NCBI RefSeq assembly: GCF_021864535.1
Contig: NZ_JAKJIC010000001.1
Coordinates: forward strand, 474,785 to 538,784
Direction of reading: 5' to 3'
Length of the DNA stretch: 64,000 nucleotides
Origin: Oryzibacter oryziterrae
Lineage (GTDB): Bacteria; Pseudomonadota; Alphaproteobacteria; Rhizobiales; Pleomorphomonadaceae
A model generated the notes under the pieces. The model was not told the origin of the DNA. It ran no database searches and saw only the letters and a program-made list of their open reading frames with translations. Of this stretch, positions 25,934 through 34,587 are shown one piece after another. Position numbers and translations under genes: made by a program. The first letter of the stretch is position 1, and each line of letters opens with the position of its first letter.

Positions 25934-27043
25934 ATGTATGTGGCGGTGAAGGGTGGCGAGAGCGCCATCGAAAACGCCCATCGCCTGCTGGCCGACCGCC
26001 GGCGCGGCGATCGCAGCCTGCCGGCGATTACCGAAGCGCAGATCGTCGAGCAGCTGTCGCTGTCGGTCGACCGGGTGATGGCCGAGGCTTCGCTCTACGA
26101 TCCCGGTCTGGCGGCGCTTGCCATCCGCCAGGCGCGCGGCGACATGATCGAGGCGATCTTCATTCTGCGCGCCTACCGCACGACGCTGCCGCGTCTGGCG
26201 GTGAGCCGGCCGGTAGACACCGCTGCCATGCGCATTGAGCGGCGCATCTCCGCCACCTACAAGGATCTGCCCGGCGGCCAGCTCTTGGGCCCGACCTTCG
26301 ACTATACGCACCGGCTGATCGATCCGGCGCTGGTGGGCGAGCCCGACGTTCCCGAAGCGGCTGTGGCCGAGGTTACCGGAGAGCCGGTGATGCGGGTCGC
26401 CGACATTCTGGCCCACGAAAGCCTGATCGAGCTGGAACCGCGCGTTGACGCCGAGCCCGGCGACATCACCCGCGAGCCGACCGAGTTCCCCATGCCCCGC
26501 GCCGAACGGCTGCAATCGCTGGCGCGCGGCGACGAGGGCTTCCTCTTGGCGCTCGCCTATTCCACCCAGCGCGGCTATGGCCGCAGCCATCCCTTCGTCG
26601 GCGAGATCCGCATCGGTCTCGTCGAGGTGGAGATCGACGTGCCGGAGCTCGGCTTTGCCGTGTCGCTCGGCGAAATCCGTCTCACCGAATGCCAGATGGT
26701 CAACCAGTTCAAGGGTTCGGCGGAGAAGCCGCCGCAGTTCACCCGCGGCTACGGCCTGGTCTTCGGTCAGAGCGAGCGCAAGGCCATGGCCATGTCGCTG
26801 TGCGATCGCGCTCTGCGCGCCGCCGAGTATGGCGAGGACATCACCGCCCCGGCGCAAGACGAAGAGTTCGTCATCTCCCATTGCGACAACGTGCAGGCGA
26901 CCGGCTTCGTCGAGCATCTGAAGCTGCCGCATTACGTGGACTTCCAGGCCGAACTTGGCCTCGTCCGCCGCCTGCGCGCCAACTATGACGCCGCGCGCGC
27001 CGCCGAGCCGGAAGACGACAGTTTCGAGGAGGCCGCCCAATGA
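25934..27043 (+). CDS. phnI: C-P lyase core subunit PhnI
   Basis: 369 aa, full family length. It begins MYVAVKGGESAIENAH and contains FDYTHRLIDPALVGEPD-like and RGYGLVFGQSERKAMAMSL segments conserved in PhnI. PhnI is the nucleosidase/phosphonate-ribosyl transfer subunit that, with PhnG, H and L, displaces adenine from ATP by the phosphonate. AAGGAG precedes it. It overlaps phnJ by four bases. Confidence 0.95.
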   Translation: MYVAVKGGESAIENAHRLLADRRRGDRSLPAITEAQIVEQLSLSVDRVMAEASLYDPGLAALAIRQARGDMIEAIFILRAYRTTLPRLAVSRPVDTAAMRIERRISATYKDLPGGQLLGPTFDYTHRLIDPALVGEPDVPEAAVAEVTGEPVMRVADILAHESLIELEPRVDAEPGDITREPTEFPMPRAERLQSLARGDEGFLLALAYSTQRGYGRSHPFVGEIRIGLVEVEIDVPELGFAVSLGEIRLTECQMVNQFKGSAEKPPQFTRGYGLVFGQSERKAMAMSLCDRALRAAEYGEDITAPAQDEEFVISHCDNVQATGFVEHLKLPHYVDFQAELGLVRRLRANYDAARAAEPEDDSFEEAAQ

Positions 27044-27909
27044 GCGCCGTGACCATGAGCGAAGCCGGCACCAACTTCGCCTATCTCGACGAAGAGACCA
27101 AGCGGATGATCCGCCGGGCCATCCTGAAGGCCATCGCCATTCCCGGCTATCAGGTACCCTTCGCCAGCCGCGAAATGCCGATGCCCTATGGCTGGGGCAC
27201 CGGCGGCGTGCAGGTGACGGCCGCCGTCATCGGGCCGGACGATGTGCTCAAGGTGATCGACCAGGGCGCCGACGACACCACCAACGCCGTGTCCATCCGT
27301 GCCTTCTTCCGCAAGGTCGCGCGCGTTGCGGTGACCACGCATACGGCGGAAGCGACCGTCATCCAGACGCGTCACCGCATTCCCGAGCACCCGCTAATCG
27401 AGGGGCAGATCCTGGTCTATCAGGTGCCGATCCCCGAGCCCCTGCGTTTCCTCGAGCCGCGCGAGACCGAGACGCGGACCATGCACGCGCTTGAGGAATA
27501 TGGCCTCATGCACGTCAAGCTCTACGAGGACATCGCCCATCACGGCCGCATTGCCACCTCCTACGCCTATCCGGTGAAGGTGGCCGGGCGCTATGTGATG
27601 GACCCCTCGCCGATCCCCAAGTTCGACAATCCGAAAATGCACCTGTCGCCGGCGCTGCAGCTGTTCGGCGCCGGCCGCGAGAAGCGCATTTATGCGATCC
27701 CGCCGCATACGGACGTGCGCAGCCTCGATTTCGAGGACCATCCCTTCGAGATCCAACGCTTCGACGAGCCCTGCGCTCTCTGCGGCGCCCGCAATGTCTA
27801 TCTCGACGAGGTGATCCTCGACGACCGCGGCGGGCGCATGTTCGTCTGCTCGGACACCGACAATTGCGAAAGCCGCCAGGCCGACGCCCAGAAGGAGACT
27901 GCGGCATGA
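27040..27909 (+). CDS. phnJ: C-P lyase catalytic subunit PhnJ (radical SAM-type)
   Basis: 289 aa. The four essential cysteines are present with standard spacing: C245 and C248 (CALCGARN), C270 (MFVCSD) and C276 (NCESR). In E. coli the equivalents hold the 4Fe-4S cluster and include the catalytic cysteine. PhnJ cleaves the C-P bond of the ribosyl phosphonate phosphate, releasing a hydrocarbon. It is an oxygen-sensitive enzyme. Overlaps with phnI and phnK (ATGA) show strong coupling. Confidence 0.96.
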   Translation: MSAVTMSEAGTNFAYLDEETKRMIRRAILKAIAIPGYQVPFASREMPMPYGWGTGGVQVTAAVIGPDDVLKVIDQGADDTTNAVSIRAFFRKVARVAVTTHTAEATVIQTRHRIPEHPLIEGQILVYQVPIPEPLRFLEPRETETRTMHALEEYGLMHVKLYEDIAHHGRIATSYAYPVKVAGRYVMDPSPIPKFDNPKMHLSPALQLFGAGREKRIYAIPPHTDVRSLDFEDHPFEIQRFDEPCALCGARNVYLDEVILDDRGGRMFVCSDTDNCESRQADAQKETAA

Positions 27910-28682
27910 GCGAGGGACCGCTTCTGATCGCCCGTGACGTCGGCAAGAATTACGGCAACCGCATCGGCTGCACCGACGTCTCCTTCGACCTCTGGCCCGG
28001 CGAAGTGCTGGCCATCGTCGGCGAGTCCGGCTCGGGCAAGACCACGTTGCTCAACTGCCTGTCCACCCGGCTCAATGCCGATCGCGGCACCGTCACCTAT
28101 CGCATGCGCGACGGCGTGGCCCGCGATCTCGCGGCCCTCGGGGAAGCTGAACGGCGTTTTCTCATGCGCACCGACTGGGGCTTCGTGCATCAGAACCCCG
28201 CCGACGGCCTGCGCATGGGTGTCTCGGCTGGCGCCAATGTGGGTGAACGGCTGATGGCGGTCGGCAACCGACACTATGGCCGCATCCGCCATTGCGCCGA
28301 GGATTGGCTCAACCGCGTGGAAATCGATGTCGACCGCATCGACGATCGCCCGCGCGCCTTTTCCGGCGGCATGCGCCAGCGGTTGCAGATCGCCCGCAAC
28401 CTCGTCACTTCTCCGCGCCTCGTGTTCATGGATGAGCCGACCGGCGGCCTCGATGTGTCGGTGCAGGCGCGCCTGCTGGATCTCGTTCGCGGTCTCGTCC
28501 GCGATCTCGGCCTGTCGGTGATCATCGTCACCCATGACCTCGCCGTCGCCCGCCTGCTGTCGCACCGCATGATGGTGATGAAGGAAGGCCGGGTGATCGA
28601 GCAGGGGCTGACCGATCGCGTGCTCGACGACCCGCGCGAGCCCTATACCCAGCTTCTCGTTTCCTCCATCCCGCAAGCCTGA
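27906..28682 (+). CDS. phnK: C-P lyase ATP-binding protein PhnK
   Basis: 258 aa ABC-type ATPase. It has Walker A GESGSGKTT near residue 40, the signature FSGGMRQRLQIARNL and Walker B LVFMDEPTGGLD, and it docks on the PhnGHIJ core instead of a membrane permease. Start ATG 27906 overlaps the phnJ stop; the frame is open slightly further upstream, but that part duplicates phnJ coding sequence. Confidence 0.94.
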   Translation: MSEGPLLIARDVGKNYGNRIGCTDVSFDLWPGEVLAIVGESGSGKTTLLNCLSTRLNADRGTVTYRMRDGVARDLAALGEAERRFLMRTDWGFVHQNPADGLRMGVSAGANVGERLMAVGNRHYGRIRHCAEDWLNRVEIDVDRIDDRPRAFSGGMRQRLQIARNLVTSPRLVFMDEPTGGLDVSVQARLLDLVRGLVRDLGLSVIIVTHDLAVARLLSHRMMVMKEGRVIEQGLTDRVLDDPREPYTQLLVSSIPQA

Positions 28683-28694
28683 CGGAGACCCGCG

Positions 28695-29399
28695 ATGACC
28701 CTGCCTCTCTCCGTCCGCGACATTTCCAAGTCCTTCGTCATGCACCTGCGTGGCGGCATCGAGTTGCCGGTGTTCTCCGGCGTGTCCTTCGATGTGGCAA
28801 CCGGCGAATGCCTGGTGCTCGGCGGCCCCTCCGGCGTCGGTAAGAGCTCGATCCTGAAGATGCTCTACGGCAACTATGGCGTCGACGGTGGTTCGATCCT
28901 GGTGCGCCATGGCGAGACCGTCGTCGATCTCGCCCGGGCCGAGCCGCGCGAGGTGCTCGACGTGCGCCGGGCGACGCTCGGCTATGTCAGCCAGTTCCTG
29001 CGCGCCATTCCGCGTGTCTCAGCCCTCGAGATCGTGGCCGAGCCGCTGGTGGCGCGGGGTACCGAGCGTCAGCTTGCCCTGGCACGGGCCGGCGAGTTGC
29101 TGGCCCGGCTCAACTTGCCGCGCGATCTGTGGCACCTGCCGCCGGCCACCTTCTCGGGCGGCGAGCAGCAGCGCGTCAACATCGCGCGCGGCTTCATCTC
29201 CGATCACCCGATCCTTCTGCTCGACGAACCCACCGCCTCGCTGGATGCGGCCAACCGCGCCGTGGTCATGGCGATGATCGAGGAGAAGAAGGCGCGCGGC
29301 GTGGCGCTGGTGGGCATCTTCCATGATGCCGACGTGCGCGACCGCGTGGCGAGCCGCATCGTCGATGTTTCCAGCTATTCCCTGAGAGGAGCCGCCTGA
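28695..29399 (+). CDS. phnL: C-P lyase ATP-binding protein PhnL
   Basis: 234 aa ABC ATPase with Walker A GGPSGVGKSS, signature FSGGEQQRVNIARGF and Walker B ILLLDEPTASLD. PhnL pairs with PhnK in C-P lyase function. The start follows GGAGACCCGCG, and the stop shares a base with the next start (TGATGG). Confidence 0.93.
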   Translation: MTLPLSVRDISKSFVMHLRGGIELPVFSGVSFDVATGECLVLGGPSGVGKSSILKMLYGNYGVDGGSILVRHGETVVDLARAEPREVLDVRRATLGYVSQFLRAIPRVSALEIVAEPLVARGTERQLALARAGELLARLNLPRDLWHLPPATFSGGEQQRVNIARGFISDHPILLLDEPTASLDAANRAVVMAMIEEKKARGVALVGIFHDADVRDRVASRIVDVSSYSLRGAA

Positions 29400-30019
29400 T
29401 GGCCACCCGACTGTCCGAGACGCCCCTCATTCACCCGACCGCCCGTGTCTCCGACGATTGCCGTCTGGGGCGCTATACGGAAGTGGCCGAGGGATGCCGC
29501 ATCTCCGAGACCGAACTCGGCGACTATTCCTATGTGATGGAATGCGGCATGATCTGGTGCGCCAGCATCGGCAAGTTCGCCAACATCGCCGCCTCGGTGC
29601 GCATCAACGCCACGCGCCACCCGATGGAGCGCGCCAGCCTTCACCATTTCACCTATCGCGCCGGCGACTATTGGGACGACGCCAGCCACGAAGCCTCGTT
29701 CTTCGACTGGCGCCGTGAGAACCGGGTGACCATCGGCCATGACACCTGGATCGGCCATGGCGTCACCATCCTGCCTGGCGTCACCGTCGGCAACGGCTCG
29801 GTGATCGGCTCCGGCGCCGTGGTCAGCCGCGACGTGCCGCCCTACACCATCGTCACCGGCGTCCCTGCCCGCCCGATGCGCGAGCGCTTCCCGCGCGCCA
29901 TCGCCGAGCGCCTGGAAGCGCTTGCCTGGTGGGACTGGAGTCATGAACGTCTGCGCGAGGCCCTTGAAGATTTCCGTGGTCTCAGCATCGAGAAATTCCT
30001 GGAAAAGCACGCCGCTTAG
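29399..30019 (+). CDS. Phosphonate-locus hexapeptide-repeat acetyltransferase-like protein
   Basis: 206 aa left-handed beta-helix protein. Hexapeptide repeats are visible in IGHDTWIGHGVTILPGVTVG and VIGSGAVVSRDVPPYTIVTG, ending in the usual G-V-P-A-R-P turn. A family of such transferases is confined to C-P lyase operons and lies between phnL and phnC or phnM. It may acetylate an aminophosphonate or an intermediate, as the unrelated PhnO does in enterobacteria. Its acceptor is unknown. Confidence 0.85.
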   Translation: MATRLSETPLIHPTARVSDDCRLGRYTEVAEGCRISETELGDYSYVMECGMIWCASIGKFANIAASVRINATRHPMERASLHHFTYRAGDYWDDASHEASFFDWRRENRVTIGHDTWIGHGVTILPGVTVGNGSVIGSGAVVSRDVPPYTIVTGVPARPMRERFPRAIAERLEALAWWDWSHERLREALEDFRGLSIEKFLEKHAA

Positions 30020-30112
30020 GCGGGTAAATACTTGAGATCGACACGAAAGTGACATCTCGACGGAATAAGTTAGGTACACAACAAAGATAACTCTGCAGGG
30101 GCGTCGCGAAAG

Positions 30113-30952
30113 ATGTTTGAGATCAACAATGTGTCTCGACATTTCGGCAAGAAGATTGCCGTTCAGGATGTCAGCTTTACCATCCCCGAAGGGCAGATGG
30201 TTGGCGTGATCGGCCGCTCCGGCGCCGGCAAGTCGACGCTGCTGAGGATGATCAACCGCCTTGCCGACCCCACGTCCGGCACCATCCGCTTCGGCGGTGT
30301 GGAAGTGTCCGCCCTGAAGGGGGAAGCGCTCAGGCGCTGGCGGCGCGAATGCGCCATGGTGTTCCAGCAGTTCAATCTGGTGCCGCGTCTCGATGTGCTG
30401 ACGAACGTGCTGCTCGGCCGCCTCAATCACCGTTCGACGACACTCAGCATTCTCTCCATGTTCACCCGGCACGAGCGGATCATGGCCATTGCCGCGCTTG
30501 AGCGCCTCGGCATCGAGCAGACGGCGCTGCAGCCGGCCGGCACGCTGTCCGGCGGACAGCAGCAGCGCGTTGCCATCGCCCGCGCCCTGATGCAGGAGCC
30601 GCGCGTGATCCTCGCAGACGAGCCGATCGCTTCGCTCGACCCGATGAATGCCAAGGTGGTGATGGATGCGCTCGCCGACATCAACAGGCGCGACGGCATC
30701 ACCGTCATCACCAACCTGCATACGCTCGACACGGCCCGCGCCTATTGCCAGCGCATCATCGGCATGGCCGAGGGACGCGTGGTGTTTGACGGCTTCCCGC
30801 AGGAACTGACGCCGGAGGTGGTGCGCTCCATCTACGGCGTGCAGGACGATTTCGACGAACAGATGACCTCGACATCCCTGAATTTCGCCCCCGTGCCCGG
30901 TCACATGCCGGCGCCCGGTCTGGCGATGACCACGGCGATGGCCGCCGTGTAA
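30113..30952 (+). CDS. phnC: Phosphonate ABC transporter ATP-binding protein
   Basis: 279 aa with Walker [10 protein letters not shown], signature [15 protein letters not shown] and Walker [13 protein letters not shown]. It energises PhnCDE phosphonate import at the inner membrane. A 93-bp gap separates it from the upstream gene. That gap contains TGACAT/GACAC half-sites that might be a weak second Pho box, so a subsidiary promoter is possible. Confidence 0.94.
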   Translation: MFEINNVSRHFGKKIAVQDVSFTIPEGQMVGVIGRSGAGKSTLLRMINRLADPTSGTIRFGGVEVSALKGEALRRWRRECAMVFQQFNLVPRLDVLTNVLLGRLNHRSTTLSILSMFTRHERIMAIAALERLGIEQTALQPAGTLSGGQQQRVAIARALMQEPRVILADEPIASLDPMNAKVVMDALADINRRDGITVITNLHTLDTARAYCQRIIGMAEGRVVFDGFPQELTPEVVRSIYGVQDDFDEQMTSTSLNFAPVPGHMPAPGLAMTTAMAAV

Positions 30953-31119
30953 CGGGGCGGCTCTCCGCCCCAACCTGATGACAACACAAGCCTTTCAGCG
31001 CGCAGAGCCCTTTGGCGGTTTTGCGAAGGGATCCGCTTTGCGCGCTCGTCCGCCCGCGACAAGGGCAATCCATGACCCCGTTCCAGCCGGAAGCCCCGGC
31101 GGACCCAGGAGACAGACAT

Positions 31120-32025
31120 ATGTTGAAGAAAGCTCTTTACGCTGCCGCCGCCCTCTGCGTCCTCGCCGGCTCTGCCGTCGCTGGCGATCTCAAGGAGTTC
31201 CGCATCGGCATCCTCGGTGGCGAGAACGAAGCCGACCGCCTGCGCAACTTCAAGTGCCTGCAGGACAAGCTGCCGGCCGCCATCGGTGTCGACAAGGTGT
31301 CGCTGTTCCCGGCCGCCGACTATGACGGCGTGATCCAGGGCCTGCTCGGTGGCACGCTCGACGAAGCCGAACTGGGCGCCTCGGGCTTTGCCAAGATCTA
31401 CCTGACCAAGCCGGAAGCCGTGACCCCGGTGCTCACCACCGTGCAGACCGACGGTTCCAAGGGCTATTACTCGCTGATGGTCGCCCGCAAGGACAGCGGC
31501 ATCAAGACGCTGGCCGACCTCAAGGGCAAGAAGCTCGGCTTCGCCGATCCGGACTCCACCTCGGGCTACCTCGTCCCGATGGTGTCGCTGCCAGAGCAGC
31601 TCGGCATGCCCGTCAAGGACTTCTTCGCCTCGACCGGCTTCGGTGGCGGCCATGAGAACCTCGTCCTCGAAGTCATGAAGGGCACCTTCGACGCTGGCAC
31701 CACCTTCGGTTCGGGCGTGGGCGACTTCAAGGCCGGCTACACCTCCGGCAACCTGCGCAAGATGGTCGACAAGGGCGAACTGAACATGGATGACGTGGTC
31801 GAGCTGTGGCGCTCGCCGCTGATCCCGAACGGCCCGCTCGTCGTCCGCAACGACCTGAACGCCGACGTCAAGGCCAAGTTCGTCAGCTTCATGAAGGACC
31901 TGCCGAAGACCGATGCGGCCTGCTTCCAGGCCATCGAAGGCGGCGATTTCGCCAGCTTCGTCGACGTGAACGTCGACTTCTATTCGACGATCATCGCCGC
32001 CCGCAAGGCTGCCATCGGCAGCTGA
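31120..32025 (+). CDS. phnD: Phosphonate ABC transporter substrate-binding protein
   Basis: 301 aa with a signal peptide (MLKKALYAAAALCVLAGSAVAG, cleavage about residue 21-22). PhnD features are FRIGILGGENEADRLRNFKC, LGASGFAKIYL and DPDSTSGYLVPM (ligand contacts on the second lobe). AGGAG ends eight bases before ATG 31120; an in-frame start at 31012 would add non-signal sequence. It binds phosphonates in the periplasm. Confidence 0.94.
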   Translation: MLKKALYAAAALCVLAGSAVAGDLKEFRIGILGGENEADRLRNFKCLQDKLPAAIGVDKVSLFPAADYDGVIQGLLGGTLDEAELGASGFAKIYLTKPEAVTPVLTTVQTDGSKGYYSLMVARKDSGIKTLADLKGKKLGFADPDSTSGYLVPMVSLPEQLGMPVKDFFASTGFGGGHENLVLEVMKGTFDAGTTFGSGVGDFKAGYTSGNLRKMVDKGELNMDDVVELWRSPLIPNGPLVVRNDLNADVKAKFVSFMKDLPKTDAACFQAIEGGDFASFVDVNVDFYSTIIAARKAAIGS

Positions 32026-32049
32026 TCGCAGGCGATTGCCAGACATTGG

Positions 32050-32072
32050 CCGGCCGGGATCTTCCCGGCCGG
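32050..32072 (+). terminator. Hairpin after phnD
   Basis: CCGGCCGGGA (32050-32059) and TCCCGGCCGG (32063-32072) form a perfect ten-pair stem with a TCT loop, followed by TTTC. It lies within the operon and probably lets only part of the transcript continue into phnE1, or protects the phnD 3' end. Confidence 0.65.
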
Positions 32073-32098
32073 TTTCATTGAAGGGAAGCCATCAGGAC

Positions 32099-33046
32099 AT
32101 GCCGACACAGCTTTCAGATCGTACGGCGCAGATCGAACGGCACTGGCAACAGCTCGCCCGCCAGCGACGCATTGCCACCGCGCTCGGCCTCGGCGGCCTT
32201 TTGCTCGCTGTGGCGCTGTCGCTGTGGTTCGCCAACGAGACGAACTCCGGCAAGTTCTTCGACCGCCTGCCCTATTTCTTCGACTTCGCCAAGGATCTGG
32301 TGCCGCGCGACTGGCTGGAAGTGCCCCGGGCCCTCTTCGATCTCAAGTCGCCCTATGACGACGGGTCGATGAAATACAATTATCCCGATGGGCGCCACTA
32401 TCTGTCGTCGGATCTCTATGTTCCCGAATATTTCGACCAGATGGCGATCACGCTGAACATCGCCCTGCTGTCGACCGTGCTCGGTGCCATGTTCGGCCTG
32501 GTGCTGTCCTTCCTGGCGGCCAGCAACATGATGCCCAATCCGATCGTGCGCGGCGCGGCCCGCCGCTTCATGGAAGTGGTGCGCGCCTTCCCCGATGTGG
32601 TGATCGCCGGCTTCTTCCTGTCCTTCCTGAGCGTCGGCCCCATGCCGGCCATCGCGGCGGTGTCGATCCACACGATCGGCGCGCTGGGCAAGCTGTTCTA
32701 TGAAGTGGTCGAGAATGCCGACATGAAGCCGGACGAGGGTCTGAAGGCCGTCGGCGGCAGCTGGATCGAGCGGGTGCGCTTTGCCTTCCTGCCGCAGGTG
32801 CTGCCCAACTTCGCCAGCTATTTCCTGTTGCGCCTCGAGATCAACGTGCGCATCTCCACCATCATCGGTGCCGTCGGCGGTGGCGGCATCGGCGAGCTCT
32901 TGCGCCTCTCCATCAGCCAGGGGCATGGCGCCAAGACCATTGCCATCGTCTCCCTGCTGTTTGCCACCATCATCGCCGTCGACCAGTTCTCGGCCTGGCT
33001 GCGCCGCCGGCTGGTGGGCGAGCAAGCCTTCGTACCGGCCACATGA
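32099..33046 (+). CDS. phnE1: Phosphonate ABC transporter permease 1
   Basis: 315 aa, standard PhnE length. One TM segment lies at about 23-42 and a cluster of five follows residue 115. The ATPase-contact loop is present (DMKPDEGLKAVGGSWIERVRF), and STIIGAVGGGGIGELL is typical of PhnE. I start at ATG 32099; the frame is open to 32036, but that would include the preceding hairpin. It ends in an ATGA overlap with the second permease. Confidence 0.92.
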   Translation: MPTQLSDRTAQIERHWQQLARQRRIATALGLGGLLLAVALSLWFANETNSGKFFDRLPYFFDFAKDLVPRDWLEVPRALFDLKSPYDDGSMKYNYPDGRHYLSSDLYVPEYFDQMAITLNIALLSTVLGAMFGLVLSFLAASNMMPNPIVRGAARRFMEVVRAFPDVVIAGFFLSFLSVGPMPAIAAVSIHTIGALGKLFYEVVENADMKPDEGLKAVGGSWIERVRFAFLPQVLPNFASYFLLRLEINVRISTIIGAVGGGGIGELLRLSISQGHGAKTIAIVSLLFATIIAVDQFSAWLRRRLVGEQAFVPAT

Positions 33047-34563
33047 GGACGACCACCATGATCGCGCTCAGCCCCGCCGAAGTCGACGCTCTCGTCGCCC
33101 GTCATCCGCATGTGGTCCGCCCGCGTCGCTGGGTCGTGTGGCGCCTGCCACTCTTTCTTGGCTGTCTCATCGCCTATCTGATGTTCTCCTGGTGGTATTT
33201 CGCCATTGGGCAGGTGCTGGCCACCTCCAACTGGCAGCTGGCCGGCGGCTATCTGATCCAGTGGGTGACCTATGAGAACCGCCCCACGGTGACCATCGAC
33301 GCTGATGGCGCCATGCATGTGGACTTCCCGCGCTTTGATCCGATCGGCCCCAATCCCAAGCCGGCCTGGATGACGCTCGATCGCGTGCAGATGCAGCGCC
33401 ATGTGGCTCAGGCGCCGGCTGTGACGACCGCAGCGCCTGCCGGCAATGGCTTCATGACTGGCGGCTTCATGGCGCCGGAGCCCTCGGTGGCCGCTACGCC
33501 AGCAGCTCCGACCGCGCCGACCTCCCGCCTGGAAGAGGTGGTCTCGCGGGCCGAGATCCGCATGACCTCCGACAGCACGATCACCGTCACGCCCGAGACG
33601 ATCACCGTCACACGCGGGGCGGAGCGGATCGAGGTGCCCGTCACCCATGCCGATCTCGTAAGGGCGCTCGGTGCCCTGCCCGCCTGGGCCGAGCAGAAGC
33701 GCGTCGAAGACCGCATCATGGTCAGCTTCGGCTTTGCCGGCTGGGCCGCGATCGACGGTCACTCGGTGGTGGTGCACAAGCGCTTCCTCGGCTGGGCCAA
33801 TTTCCTGTTCGATACCGACAGCGCCTTCTTCGGCAAGTCGGCCGGCGAGGTGATCTCGCTGATCGCCGGCGGCGAGCGCCTCGACCCAAGCCAGAGCAAC
33901 CTGTCGCTTGCCATCAACGACATTCTCTACAATCCGTCCTGGCAGCATCTCGACGTCTGGACCAAGCTGCTCGAGACCATCGTGATGGCCTTCATCGGCA
34001 CGCTGTTTGCGGCGCTCCTGGCCTTTCCGCTGAGCTTCATCGCCGCGCGCAACATCACGGCCAACCGTCCGGCCAACCAGATCACCAAACGCTTCTTCGA
34101 CTTCCAGCGCTCGGTCGACATGCTGATCTGGGCTCTGTTCTTCACCCGCGCCTTCGGCCCGGGGCCGATCTCCGGCATGGCGGCGATCTTCTTCACCGAC
34201 ACCGGATCGCTCGGCAAACTGTTCTCGGAAGCGCTGGAGAATATCGACAGCAAGCCGCGCGAGGGCGTCACCTCGGTCGGGGCTGCGCCGGTCGCGGTGC
34301 ATCGCTTCGGCGTGCTGCCGCAGGTGCTGCCGGTGTTTGTCAGCCAGACACTGTATTTCTGGGAGTCGAACACCCGTTCGGCCACCATCATCGGCGCCAT
34401 GGGCGCGGGCGGCATTGGTCTCAAACTTTGGGAGTCCATGCGCACGCACACAAATTGGCCCAACATCTTCTACATGGTGTTGCTCATCATCGGCACCGTG
34501 TTCATCTTCGACACCATCTCCAATGCCCTGCGCAGCCGTCTCATCGGCCGCCAGGCGCACTGA
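33043..34563 (+). CDS. phnE2: Phosphonate ABC transporter permease 2, with long periplasmic insert
   Basis: 506 aa, much longer than the roughly 300 aa of PhnE1. TM1 is at about 34-55. A region of about 240 residues follows before the next TM block, including a Pro/Ala/Thr-rich low-complexity stretch (about 122-165) and beta-rich repeats (TITVTPETITVTRG). The C-terminal half is a normal permease with the loop NIDSKPREGVTSVGAAPVAV and ATIIGAMGAGGIGLKL. The two permeases likely form a heterodimer. The insert lies on the periplasmic side if TM1 is in the usual orientation. Its function is unknown; it may contact PhnD. Confidence 0.9.
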   Translation: MRTTTMIALSPAEVDALVARHPHVVRPRRWVVWRLPLFLGCLIAYLMFSWWYFAIGQVLATSNWQLAGGYLIQWVTYENRPTVTIDADGAMHVDFPRFDPIGPNPKPAWMTLDRVQMQRHVAQAPAVTTAAPAGNGFMTGGFMAPEPSVAATPAAPTAPTSRLEEVVSRAEIRMTSDSTITVTPETITVTRGAERIEVPVTHADLVRALGALPAWAEQKRVEDRIMVSFGFAGWAAIDGHSVVVHKRFLGWANFLFDTDSAFFGKSAGEVISLIAGGERLDPSQSNLSLAINDILYNPSWQHLDVWTKLLETIVMAFIGTLFAALLAFPLSFIAARNITANRPANQITKRFFDFQRSVDMLIWALFFTRAFGPGPISGMAAIFFTDTGSLGKLFSEALENIDSKPREGVTSVGAAPVAVHRFGVLPQVLPVFVSQTLYFWESNTRSATIIGAMGAGGIGLKLWESMRTHTNWPNIFYMVLLIIGTVFIFDTISNALRSRLIGRQAH

Positions 34564-34587
34564 GTTCCAGCCTCAAGAGAGCCCCTC

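Noticed and set aside
25127..27040. 637-codon open frame on the minus strand
   Set aside because: Antisense to phnG, phnH and phnI, which are unmistakable.
30020..30112. Second Pho box upstream of phnC
   Set aside because: GACAC and TGACAT half-sites are present but the spacing and match are weak, so it is only mentioned under phnC.
32818..34560. 580-codon open frame on the minus strand
   Set aside because: Antisense to the two phnE genes; Arg/His/Asp-rich shadow.
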